Virus record (IMG/VR): IMGVR_UViG_3300009001_000021
Coordinates: 1 to 41,578 of that record
Length of the DNA stretch: 41,578 nucleotides
Strand: one strand, 5' to 3'
From: a virus
In this document: one piece after another, positions 8,192-14,958 of the stretch
How positions within the stretch are numbered: the first letter of the stretch is position 1
Layout: each line of letters starts with the position of its first letter
The notes under the pieces: model-generated
Database searches by the model: none
The model's input: the letters and a program-made list of their open reading frames with translations, nothing else
Told to the model about the DNA's origin: nothing
Position numbers and translations under genes: made by a program

Positions 8192-9505
8192 TTATTGAAA
8201 TAAGTTAGGTGTTTGATTTGTATCAATACCACTTTCAAGTTTTTCTAATGTTGCTCTAGCATCGTCATTACCGGCTGCTAATAGTTTATTCGTTACATCT
8301 AATTTATCTTGTACGGTAGCTCTACCTTGTATTTGTTCTCCACGAGAAATTTGTTGTAATTCACGGACCGATATACCGATTGCTGCGGCCAACTTATCTC
8401 GTTCAATTACATTCATAGATTGTATATCACCTAATGAACCAATAACTGATTGAACCTCCGTGGTTAATCCTGCGATATCCCCGTCAAGTGCTAATTGTCT
8501 TGCTTTTTCTAAATTTAATTGTTTACCCGTTAGAACTTGTGCTTCAAATTGTGCGGTCAAACTTGATTCAAAATCTAATAGTTTGTCTGCTGCCCCTAAT
8601 ACTACGGATAAACTTGCTCCTACTTTTGCAGCTTCAATTGCCGCTTGAGCCATACCTTTTGCCCCGTCCATTGAGAATCTTGCAAAGGCTTCTGCATTTG
8701 AAGCTATATCACTCAATACTTTGCCAGTCGATACATTAGCAGACTTAGCCATACTGACAGCTGTTTTAGCCATATTAGTTGCAACATCAAATGAAGAACC
8801 TGTTAAGTCCATCATTACTTTGTTGAACTTAACGATTTCATTTCCTGCTACACCTGCATGTTGTGCAAATCGTTCGATGTTAACTGCATTCTTTACAGTC
8901 ATATTTTCTAAGGAACCGAACTCAGTACCGATTTGTTTTAGTGTAGATTGAATTTTACTTCCGTCCATACCGATAGCATTAAATGCTAGTTGAGAAGCTT
9001 TTAACGCTGGTAATAAGTCTTTTGCTTCTTTTCTTGAAACACCTAAATCTTCTGATAAATCAAATGAAGCTTTTCTAATTGCTCTAATTGCCAATAATAT
9101 ACCGGCAAATGCTGCAGCAATTCCTGCGGGTCCCATTAGAAATGTCGATACTGCTTTTAAACTACCACCACTTTTAATCGTATCTAAAAATACATTTTGG
9201 AATTGTTCACCTAAATCTTTTAATCCAAACGCATCAATTAACATTCCACCAATAAACGGTATACCTTTGATTGACTTTTCAATCGTGCTACCTACATCTT
9301 CAAGAGATTCTAATTGTTGCCCAATTGACTCAGCGTTTTTTTCATACAGTTTTGTTAATTCTTTTGACTTATCAATTTGTTTTTGAAGTGTTTCATTTAT
9401 AGCAGTTCCACCCTTTTCAATAAGTTTAGCTAAATCTGCCTGGTCTTTTAACTCTTTTGTAATCTCTTGCTGTAATCTTACATTATTTAAAGCTTTTTCT
9501 GCCAT
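8192..9505 (-). CDS. tail tape measure protein, 437 aa
   Basis: Sets tail length by spanning the tube lumen. The N-terminus (1-75) is a charged coiled coil. Residues about 120-147 are hydrophobic (FLMGPAGIAAAFAGILLAIR), the usual tape-measure membrane-type segment. The rest is Ala-rich helical sequence with repeated MAKTAVSMAKSA, GMAQAAIEAAKVG and ASLSVVLGAADKLL patterns typical of the TMP family. It sits downstream of the tail-chaperone pair and upstream of baseplate genes, as expected. At about 1.5 angstrom per residue it predicts a tail near 65 nm, shorter than T4 (gp29, 590 aa). An AGGAC site precedes the ATG. Confidence 0.85.
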   Translation of the reverse strand: MAEKALNNVRLQQEITKELKDQADLAKLIEKGGTAINETLQKQIDKSKELTKLYEKNAESIGQQLESLEDVGSTIEKSIKGIPFIGGMLIDAFGLKDLGEQFQNVFLDTIKSGGSLKAVSTFLMGPAGIAAAFAGILLAIRAIRKASFDLSEDLGVSRKEAKDLLPALKASQLAFNAIGMDGSKIQSTLKQIGTEFGSLENMTVKNAVNIERFAQHAGVAGNEIVKFNKVMMDLTGSSFDVATNMAKTAVSMAKSANVSTGKVLSDIASNAEAFARFSMDGAKGMAQAAIEAAKVGASLSVVLGAADKLLDFESSLTAQFEAQVLTGKQLNLEKARQLALDGDIAGLTTEVQSVIGSLGDIQSMNVIERDKLAAAIGISVRELQQISRGEQIQGRATVQDKLDVTNKLLAAGNDDARATLEKLESGIDTNQTPNLFQ

Positions 9506-9532
9506 ATTGTCCTGTTGTGATATTAATTAAGT

Positions 9533-9775
9533 TTAGTAACCGTACTTTTTTCTAAAATCTTTAACAAATTCAGGATTTGTTTTTTCTAAATTATTAAGTT
9601 TGATTTCGATATCTTTGGTTAGATTACGAATTGTATCAAAACTTTTTTTGTTTTCTGGGTCCTTTGAAAGTTTTTTGATAAACTTATCTGCCTTTCTCTG
9701 AACGACAGCTTTTGCCAAAGCTCCAATGAACTCTTTGACTAATTTTTTGTTTTCTTTGATATATTTTCTGTTCAT
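9533..9775 (-). CDS. small basic helical protein between tail chaperone and tape measure, 80 aa
   Basis: Unknown function. It is almost entirely helical and Lys-rich (EFIGALAKAVVQRKADKFIK, then a second amphipathic helix ending NPEFVKDFRKKYGY). No TM segment or catalytic motif. Position between the chaperone pair and the tape measure suggests a tail-assembly role, for instance a tape-measure partner. A weak AGGA site sits eight bases before the ATG, and an ATATTTAT motif lies 15 bases upstream. Confidence 0.65.
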   Translation of the reverse strand: MNRKYIKENKKLVKEFIGALAKAVVQRKADKFIKKLSKDPENKKSFDTIRNLTKDIEIKLNNLEKTNPEFVKDFRKKYGY

Positions 9776-9790
9776 AGTTTTTTCCTATCA

Positions 9791-9798
9791 ATAAATAT
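9791..9798 (-). promoter_or_regulatory. ATATTTAT motif, candidate late promoter element
   Basis: Minus-strand ATATTTAT followed by TG, in the 29-base gap upstream of the small gene starting at 9775. It belongs to a family of ATA(T/C)TTAT sites found in most gaps before structural genes in this window. The spacing to the start codon is short (15 bases). Confidence 0.35.
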
Positions 9799-9804
9799 CA
9801 AGTT

Positions 9805-10056
9805 TTAAGATTTTTGAAATGTTGGAGGCCCTGTTGGACTTTGATTTGATTGTGTTGATTTTTTGATTTGTTCTGCTTCTTTATTTTTAGCATCAATTAG
9901 TTTTTGAGCATAGAATCTTCTCAATGGAACTGGCATATTGTAAAGTTCGTTGTGATTAAACCCATTTCCATAATAGGCGATGTTGAAGAGTTCTTCGTGA
10001 ATAGCCGCCCTATTACTCGGCGGCTGGCCAAAAAAAGTCAATCCCGAGTGGGACAT
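9805..10056 (-). CDS. tail-assembly chaperone second frame (GT-like extension), 83 aa if independently started
   Basis: This reading frame overlaps the end of the upstream gp26-type gene by 44 bases, in the +1 frame. Its conserved part is HEELFNIAYYGNGFNHNELY and then MPVPLRRFYAQKLIDAKNKE, a helical pattern that I recall as the second tail-chaperone frame of many myoviruses. No Shine-Dalgarno site precedes the ATG at 10056, unlike most genes here. The overlap contains a run of seven T (10036-10030). Slippage by +1 or -2 there would fuse this frame to the upstream protein, giving about 325 aa (251 + 74) instead of 256. This resembles the G/GT arrangement upstream of tape-measure genes. Independent translation from 10056 cannot be excluded. 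Confidence 0.75.
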   Translation of the reverse strand: MSHSGLTFFGQPPSNRAAIHEELFNIAYYGNGFNHNELYNMPVPLRRFYAQKLIDAKNKEAEQIKKSTQSNQSPTGPPTFQKS

Positions 10057-10783
10057 CTAATGTATGTAGATTCCCTGATTGACTCGTATAGTCAAACTTC
10101 AACTCAATGTCTGGTGTGATATCATCTAAGTATTTTCTAAAAGCTCTTGTATCAAGTGCTAAGAATTCGTTATCAACAAAATTGTCTATTTCTTTTTGGT
10201 CTGTGTTTCCGTCAATAGATGTGATTTGATATTTTAATCTCGTGGTTAAACTATTTGAAACTCCTGTAAGTTTTTCAACTTTTTCATAGTCTTTCATTAT
10301 TTCATCTATTTGATTTTCATCTTTTTGTGTTAGTAATTTGAATCCAATAACTCTTTTTGAATTTGGTAATTCAAATTCAAAGTTGTTTCCATTTTCATAC
10401 AATGATTTATCAATTTCTTTGTTTTTCAACTTCGTTAAATCAACCGTATATTCTACTCGTTCACTGGTATCTGGGTCCGTTAGGATTATATCATAGTTTG
10501 CACCATATCCTAAAATACGAGTTCCTACCATTATAGCGTTCTTATCACCGATTAACATATCGTCTATTTTGACTTTCGGGTCTGCAATAACACTTTCAAG
10601 TAATCTGGTAATAACTACTCCTTGTTCTATTAGATTTGTGGAAGTTAAGATATCTTCCTCTTTTGCTGTCATATATTTGACATCGATTGTTCCGCTACGC
10701 ATAGGACTATCTTCAGGATATAATAATCCCTCTGATGGTAAAGATAGAACCTCAGTAGGAAACCCATACTGATTTTCAGCCAT
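10013..10783 (-). CDS. T4_baseplate-family (gp26-type) protein, probable tail-assembly chaperone, 256 aa
   Basis: The N-terminus LPSEGLLYPEDSPMRSGTID and then VKYMTAKEEDILTS (about 15-50), followed by KIDDMLIGDKNAIMVGTRIL (about 72-91), is the hallmark of the T4 baseplate-protein family (Pfam T4_baseplate; T4 gp26 relatives). Members act in baseplate-hub or tail-tube assembly. The gene comes after the tail tube and two-TM genes and before the tape measure, where tailed phages put their tail chaperones. AAGGAG precedes the ATG by nine bases. Its last 44 bases overlap the 9805-10056 frame and contain the T7 run, so a minority of product may be an extended fusion. The normal product ends DFFWPAAE. 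Confidence 0.85.
   Translation of the reverse strand: MAENQYGFPTEVLSLPSEGLLYPEDSPMRSGTIDVKYMTAKEEDILTSTNLIEQGVVITRLLESVIADPKVKIDDMLIGDKNAIMVGTRILGYGANYDIILTDPDTSERVEYTVDLTKLKNKEIDKSLYENGNNFEFELPNSKRVIGFKLLTQKDENQIDEIMKDYEKVEKLTGVSNSLTTRLKYQITSIDGNTDQKEIDNFVDNEFLALDTRAFRKYLDDITPDIELKFDYTSQSGNLHTLDVPLGIDFFWPAAE
10030..10036 (-). other. T7 run, candidate programmed frameshift site
   Basis: In the upstream frame the codons are GAC-TTT-TTT-TGG; in the downstream frame ACT-TTT-TTT-GGC. Moving between them needs a +1 (or -2) shift, and the homopolymer lets Phe-tRNA re-pair after either. The site lies six codons before the upstream stop. Tail-chaperone frameshifts are a known conserved feature of dsDNA phages: mostly -1, but +1 and -2 cases exist. 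A sequencing error in the homopolymer is the main alternative. Confidence 0.55.
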
Positions 10784-10820
10784 TTTGTTTTACTCCTTGA
10801 TTAATATGAATTAATAACTA

Positions 10821-11039
10821 TTATTTTTTACCCATAATTTTTTCAGCACCTGCGATACCAAAAGAACCAAGGGTTATGAATACAAATGAATTGTATACCA
10901 TATCATTTATAACTAAATCTTTTCCGACTATTCCTGTTGCTAAATCAACGATTGCGAATATTGTCATTACTGCAAATGCCGCAAATCCAATTATTGATTT
11001 TTCATTATAGTCGTTGTCGTCTTTAAAAATTGCCCACAT
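10821..11039 (-). CDS. two-TM membrane protein, holin-like, 72 aa
   Basis: Small protein with two hydrophobic segments, about 17-38 (IIGFAAFAVMTIFAIVDLAT) and about 48-66 (YNSFVFITLGSFGIAGAEKI), joined by a short loop with GKDLVINDM and ending in a basic GKK tail. Size and topology fit a small holin or another phage inner-membrane protein. No lysin gene is adjacent, so a holin role is only suggested. It lies 10 bases after the tail-tube stop, with a strong AGGAG site, inside the tail operon. Confidence 0.75.
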   Translation of the reverse strand: MWAIFKDDNDYNEKSIIGFAAFAVMTIFAIVDLATGIVGKDLVINDMVYNSFVFITLGSFGIAGAEKIMGKK

Positions 11040-11049
11040 AATTTTTCTC

Positions 11050-11535
11050 CTAAAACTCTAATATTGCGTAATCATATTGAAGTGTTAATGCAATATCAAC
11101 TTCTGTTGCTGTTTCCCAAGATAATTCATTAAAGTTTGCATCTGTGATGAATGCTCCTTTTAGAATCCATTGTTCAACGATTTCACCATTTGGTGATAGA
11201 AGTTTAAAAGTGATATCTTTTTTATATTCGGAAGCGTATCCGTCAACACCCGTTACCGATTCGTGGTGTAATCTAATCCACTCATTAACTGATTGTGCTC
11301 CTGATGGAACAATTGGGTCATATAGTGTGATGTTGATTGGTGCCCAAGTTGCTTTACCTTTGACATATCGTTTAACATTAATGTGGTCAAGAGTAACTGA
11401 TTCGAATGTTACCTGTGGTCTTGCCATCGTTTTGATAAGATAAGATGGAATACCATCTATTTCCATCACAAACCTATTCTTCATTTTAGGTTCAAATGGT
11501 GTAAAAAATATTTCGTTTGGGTCTAAAAATGCCAC
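11050..11535 (-). CDS. 19: tail tube protein (T4 gp19 family), 161 aa
   Basis: Forms the inner tube through which DNA passes. Conserved features: NRFVMEIDGIPSYLIKTMAR near the start, then LDHINVKRYVKGKATWAPI, ITLYDPIVPSGAQSVNEWIR, HHESVTGVDGYASEYKKD and KGAFITDANFNELSW, ending LQYDYAILEF. T4 gp19 is 163 aa, which matches. The frame is open to an ATG at 11649, but I place the start at the GTG at 11535. It has AGGAGA seven bases upstream, the encoded MAFLDPNEIFF start matches the family, and the extra 38 residues would cover the promoter region. An ATATTTAT motif lies 28 bases upstream. A divergent plus-strand promoter begins at 11637. Confidence 0.93.
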   Translation of the reverse strand: MAFLDPNEIFFTPFEPKMKNRFVMEIDGIPSYLIKTMARPQVTFESVTLDHINVKRYVKGKATWAPINITLYDPIVPSGAQSVNEWIRLHHESVTGVDGYASEYKKDITFKLLSPNGEIVEQWILKGAFITDANFNELSWETATEVDIALTLQYDYAILEF

Positions 11536-11563
11536 TTTATTTCTCCTATAATTTAACTCAGTA

Positions 11564-11571
11564 ATAAATAT
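11564..11571 (-). promoter_or_regulatory. ATATTTAT motif upstream of tail tube gene
   Basis: Minus-strand ATATTTATTA, 28 bases before the GTG start. No minus-strand gene lies upstream until the sheath stop at 12463, with a bidirectional terminator between. A promoter is therefore required here, and this is the best instance of the recurring ATA(T/C)TTAT family. Confidence 0.5.
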
Positions 11572-11636
11572 AACAAAATCAAAAAAAGTGTATGGTAAAT
11601 ATGATATAGTTTTAGAAGTTTTTTTGAAGTTTTTAC

Positions 11637-11665
11637 TTGACTTTGTCATTTTTTGTTTTTATATT
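11637..11665 (+). promoter_or_regulatory. sigma70-like promoter of the zinc-ribbon miniprotein
   Basis: TTGACT (11637-11642), 17-base spacer, TATATT (11660-11665). The ATG at 11671 begins five bases after the -10, so the transcript should start at or next to the start codon (leaderless). The sequence from the -10 through ATGATTGA is identical to that at 11824. Confidence 0.65.
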
Positions 11666-11670
11666 ATAGT

Positions 11671-11787
11671 ATGATTGATGAAATAATATGTGAAGAATGT
11701 GGTGTTGAAATAGACGGCTTTTTCCTTTGTGATGATTGTGAAGAAGAAGTTTACGAAAGAGATAACCACGAAGAAGACGAAGAATAA
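11671..11787 (+). CDS. zinc-ribbon miniprotein, 38 aa
   Basis: A 38-residue acidic protein beginning MIDEIICEECGVEIDGFF and continuing LCDDCEEEVYE. C7-x-x-C10 and C20-x-x-C23 make a compact four-cysteine zinc ribbon; the tail is very acidic (HEEDEE). It lies on the strand opposite to the structural genes. No Shine-Dalgarno site is present, and the promoter -10 ends five bases before the ATG, so leaderless translation is expected. Such small zinc-ribbon proteins are often phage-encoded regulators of host machinery, but no target can be read here. It is only 13 bases upstream of the next promoter. Confidence 0.6.
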   Translation: MIDEIICEECGVEIDGFFLCDDCEEEVYERDNHEEDEE

Positions 11788-11800
11788 TTTAAAAAAAAGC

Positions 11801-11829
11801 TTGACTTTTACAAAAAGAATTAGTATATT
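11801..11829 (+). promoter_or_regulatory. sigma70-like promoter of the 130-aa gene
   Basis: TTGACT (11801-11806), 17-base spacer, TATATT (11824-11829), followed by ATAGTATGATTGA exactly as at the first promoter. Here an AAAAGGA ribosome site lies downstream (11852-11858), so the conserved ATGATTGA at 11835 is probably the transcript 5' end rather than the start codon. Confidence 0.65.
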
Positions 11830-11864
11830 ATAGTATGATTGATAACAATATAAAAGGAAATGAA

Positions 11865-12257
11865 ATGGAAAATGAATTTACAACTGATGCCGTGTTAGGT
11901 ATTATGCCGAGAAATTACCAAGATACTTTTGTAGAAAGATGTTTTGGTTTTGACAATAGGACATTTACTATGAATGTCTATCAATATAACCACAATCCTA
12001 TGGAATTGTATGAAGCTAATCAAAATCAACCAAGATTAAATCTTGAAGATTATAATAATGATGATTATAATGAAGTAGCTCATTACAAAGGTATTCCTAT
12101 GGAATTTAGGTGGAATCCGGTTATTAGAGAAATGATGATGACTGGTAATTATAGAATTAGATATCGTGGTGGTAGTAAACCACAATATGGTTATCGTAGA
12201 AGTCAATACAATACGATAGCAGAATACGCTGATACATTTGCTATTTATCCAAAATAG
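11865..12257 (+). CDS. unknown plus-strand accessory protein, 130 aa
   Basis: No recognised domain. It is rich in Asn, Tyr, Glu and Arg: MNVYQYNHNPMELYEANQNQ, then LNLEDYNNDDYNEVAHYKG, a Met cluster (REMMMTG) and a basic Tyr-rich part (RYRGGSKPQYGYRRSQY), ending AEYADTFAIYPK. I choose the ATG at 11865 because AAAAGGA lies six bases upstream. An in-frame ATG at 11835 would add ten residues but lacks a ribosome site and sits at the predicted transcript start. The gene has its own promoter and ends before a strong terminator, so it is an autonomous cassette between tail tube and sheath genes. Confidence 0.7.
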   Translation: MENEFTTDAVLGIMPRNYQDTFVERCFGFDNRTFTMNVYQYNHNPMELYEANQNQPRLNLEDYNNDDYNEVAHYKGIPMEFRWNPVIREMMMTGNYRIRYRGGSKPQYGYRRSQYNTIAEYADTFAIYPK

Positions 12258-12416
12258 GTGTTAATATCGTAATCGTAAGAACCTATTGAGTTGTGGGTTT
12301 TCGGTGACTACAAATTTGGAACCGAGTGGGTTATGTAGTGTTTCACAAAATTAGAAACAACCCTTGTGAGTTAGGTGGTTAAACTCTCAAATTTTATTCT
12401 CTTCATTATCATAACA
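12258..12416 (+). other. structured 3' untranslated region or small RNA
   Basis: About 160 non-coding bases between the unknown gene and the terminator. On the plus strand several short hairpins are possible: TCGGT/ACCGA (near 12300-12325), GGGTT...GTTTC/GAAAC...AACCC (near 12328-12363), and GAGTT/AACTC (near 12369-12387). No open reading frame of note. It could be a long structured 3' end or a stable RNA ending at the terminator. Confidence 0.35.
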
Positions 12417-12445
12417 AAAAACCCCCGAGAGTATCGGGGGTTTTT
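12417..12445. terminator. bidirectional rho-independent terminator
   Basis: A 12-bp perfect stem (AAAAACCCCCGA pairing with TCGGGGGTTTTT) with loop GAGTA. The A-run on one side and T-run on the other make it work on both strands. It lies between convergent genes: the plus-strand cassette (stop at 12257) and the tail sheath (minus-strand stop at 12463). Confidence 0.95.
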
Positions 12446-12462
12446 CTTAATCAATATTCCTA

Positions 12463-14850
12463 TTATTCTGGGAATGTTGCTCCTGTTGGTTGAACTGCAA
12501 AGTCTAATACAATGAACTCAGCTGTTCTTGTAGGTTGGATAAAGATTTGACCAATTAATTGGTTTCTATCTACAACATCTGGTGTGTTGTTTGATTCATC
12601 CATTACTACTCTGAATGCTGTAAGTCCTGCGTTTGCTTGAACTTCTTCCATATATGGATTTACGAGATTTAAGAATCTTTGTCTTAAAGCCGCATTGTTC
12701 TGTTCAAATACCAAGAAGTTAGAAGTTGATGCGATGAACTTTCTTAAGTTAATCAACAATCTTCTTACATTGATTCTGTCTAACGCACTTGGTTTACCTT
12801 GAAGTGTTTTCTGACCAAACACTACTACACCTTGACCTGGGAAAGTTGCGATAGGATTAATACGATTTTCGTATAAATCATCTCTTTCCAAGTTGGTTAG
12901 TCTTGTTTGTGCTTCTAATACTTCTGTTAAACCACCACGATTCAATCCTGCTGGTGCGAACCACTCTTGTCCAATTCTATCATTGTTTGCATAAACACCT
13001 GGTAGAACTACTGAAGGTGGAACCCAAGTAGGTTTGTTTTTAACTTCGTCAAGAACTTTAATCCAAGGATAGTATGTTGCTATGTAATTACTATCTAATG
13101 TTTTCACATCATTGATAGCACCCTGTATTGTTCTTCCGTATCTTGAACCATCTAAGATAAAGAAACAATCTGCTCTACCTTCGACTTTATCAATTGCGTG
13201 ATTTGTTACACTTGGATGATATTCGTGAATAACACCTGGAAGTGCTAGTAAATTAATATCAAACTCATCTGGATTTGAGATTGCGTTAATAGCTCTTTTG
13301 TAAGCTAATGAACCAGTTGTATTGGCTCCACTTAAATCAAATCCTTGTGTGTTATTTTCAACAATGTTTGTTCCAATTTTTCTTTCTTTTGCTGGATTTG
13401 AACCATCAAAACCACCTTGGAAAGGAACTGCAAACTTTAATTGTCTGTAATCTGAACCACTTAATGATAATGGATTATTACCTGATGAGTATTGTGTACC
13501 CAAAGATGAAGCATCATCATTACCAACACAATCTTCTAAACTCATTGTTATGTTATTTCCTGCTAATGCTGCTGTTGGTAGTGGTGCTAGATATTGTTGT
13601 TGGTCAACATTATTAAAGTCAAATCCATAGTAAACATTTGAGTCAAATGTTCCTCTTGAATTTTTCTGTGCTGAATCACTATTTGTACCAATAAACGAAG
13701 CACTTGGGAACGACATTGCAACGGTACTACCGCTTGGTGTTGTTAGTGTTGTTTTGTGTGGTTGTAAGACTTTATCAAATCCCATAGGAACTAAGTCTTT
13801 TGAAATTCCTGTCAAGTTTCCATAATCTGAAATGTAAATATATTTAGATTGATTAGGGTAATCACCATTGTTGGTTAATTTTCCTTGTGAATCAATTGTA
13901 GTATATTTATCACCAATTACTCTTGGTAGGAAGTTTACTGAATCCTCATCAAAATTTAGATTTTGGAAGTTTTCTAAAACTGTTCCGTCATCATTTTGAC
14001 CTGGATTATTTACAATCACTTGTAAACTAAATGAACCATAATCTGAACCGGCAACATCTACTGGTCTTTTAATATCAGCAATACCAACTCTATATTTAGA
14101 GTTCATATTTGTTCCGTGTGATATGGTGTTAACTTTAAATAAGTCGGTTCTTGCTGAACCAACTAATTGTGATTGGATTGATGGTGTTGTAGCAACTGAG
14201 TAATCAAATGAGAAGACTTCGTCACTTCCACTATTGATATATACTCTATCACTTGATTCCATCTTGTTTTGTGTGTCTTGGAAATTTGAATACACGTATA
14301 CCGATTTACTAGCATTTTGTGCATCTTCACTAAATACTTTTGTAATGTAGTTAGCTGAACTTGAATCAAATGATAATGAAAAAGCTGTTGTACTTTCGTT
14401 ATTATCTACATCAAGATTCAATGTAAATGAAGATTTGGTTCCACCGTCATCAACTGAAGCACTTGTAGCTCCTGCTAATTCAGTGTTGTCTACATCGGTT
14501 GCTCCTCTTGAAGGTTTTAATGTAGCGACAGCAAAGTGTCCTTTTGAACCACTAATACTTAATGTTACGGTGTCGTTTGCGTATCCACCCAATCCTAAAA
14601 CACGAACTATTGTTAATGTTCCTGCGTTACGAAGATATTGCTTCGCAGCAAAAGGAACATAAAAGTCTTGGTTTTCTTTACCGAAGATTGTTTCAAATTC
14701 ACCGAAGTTTCTGATGATTGTTGGAACAAATGCTGGACCCATTTCTGTTGGTCCGATTAATGCTGCTCCAATTTCACCAATACCTTGTGGTAAAAATGAT
14801 AAATCTTTTTCTCGTGTAAATACACCAGGACTGACTATTCTCTCAGCCAT
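12463..14850 (-). CDS. 18: contractile tail sheath protein (T4 gp18 family), 795 aa
   Basis: Forms the contractile sheath around the tube. The N-terminus IVSPGVFTREKDLSFLPQGI, then GAALIGPTEMGPAF and FGEFETIFG (about 5-57), is the gp18 signature. The C-terminal quarter (about 640-795) holds LTNLERDDLYENRINPIATF, GVVVFGQKTL, RINVRRLLINLRKFI and the final IFIQPTRTAEFIVLDF, which is the conserved polymerisation domain. T4 gp18 has 659 residues; the extra length lies in the variable Ser/Thr/Asn-rich middle (about 100-450), likely surface-exposed insertions. AGGAGA precedes the ATG. The upstream gap contains an inverted repeat around an ATATTTAT motif. The sheath and tube genes are separated by the plus-strand cassette. 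Confidence 0.96.
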   Translation of the reverse strand: MAERIVSPGVFTREKDLSFLPQGIGEIGAALIGPTEMGPAFVPTIIRNFGEFETIFGKENQDFYVPFAAKQYLRNAGTLTIVRVLGLGGYANDTVTLSISGSKGHFAVATLKPSRGATDVDNTELAGATSASVDDGGTKSSFTLNLDVDNNESTTAFSLSFDSSSANYITKVFSEDAQNASKSVYVYSNFQDTQNKMESSDRVYINSGSDEVFSFDYSVATTPSIQSQLVGSARTDLFKVNTISHGTNMNSKYRVGIADIKRPVDVAGSDYGSFSLQVIVNNPGQNDDGTVLENFQNLNFDEDSVNFLPRVIGDKYTTIDSQGKLTNNGDYPNQSKYIYISDYGNLTGISKDLVPMGFDKVLQPHKTTLTTPSGSTVAMSFPSASFIGTNSDSAQKNSRGTFDSNVYYGFDFNNVDQQQYLAPLPTAALAGNNITMSLEDCVGNDDASSLGTQYSSGNNPLSLSGSDYRQLKFAVPFQGGFDGSNPAKERKIGTNIVENNTQGFDLSGANTTGSLAYKRAINAISNPDEFDINLLALPGVIHEYHPSVTNHAIDKVEGRADCFFILDGSRYGRTIQGAINDVKTLDSNYIATYYPWIKVLDEVKNKPTWVPPSVVLPGVYANNDRIGQEWFAPAGLNRGGLTEVLEAQTRLTNLERDDLYENRINPIATFPGQGVVVFGQKTLQGKPSALDRINVRRLLINLRKFIASTSNFLVFEQNNAALRQRFLNLVNPYMEEVQANAGLTAFRVVMDESNNTPDVVDRNQLIGQIFIQPTRTAEFIVLDFAVQPTGATFPE

Positions 14851-14880
14851 TATGTTTCTCCTAATTAGGTTATCTTTTTC

Positions 14881-14917
14881 GAGATTTTACTAAGTATAAA
14901 TATCAAATTAAAATCTC
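14881..14917 (-). promoter_or_regulatory. inverted repeat enclosing an ATATTTAT motif upstream of the sheath gene
   Basis: GAGATTTTA (14881-14889) and TAAAATCTC (14909-14917) are perfect 9-base inverted copies flanking 19 bases that contain the ATATTTAT motif (14903-14896). The motif ends 45 bases before the ATG. It could be a promoter with a flanking operator, or an RNA hairpin at the leader start. Confidence 0.45.
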
Positions 14918-14958
14918 AAAATATATTAAGGTAGAAAAAAATGTTACTTTATTTTCTA

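Noticed and set aside
11536-11649. N-terminal extension of the tail tube frame to an ATG at 11649
   Set aside because: No ribosome site there, it would cover the divergent promoter region, and the GTG at 11535 has AGGAGA and gives the family length.
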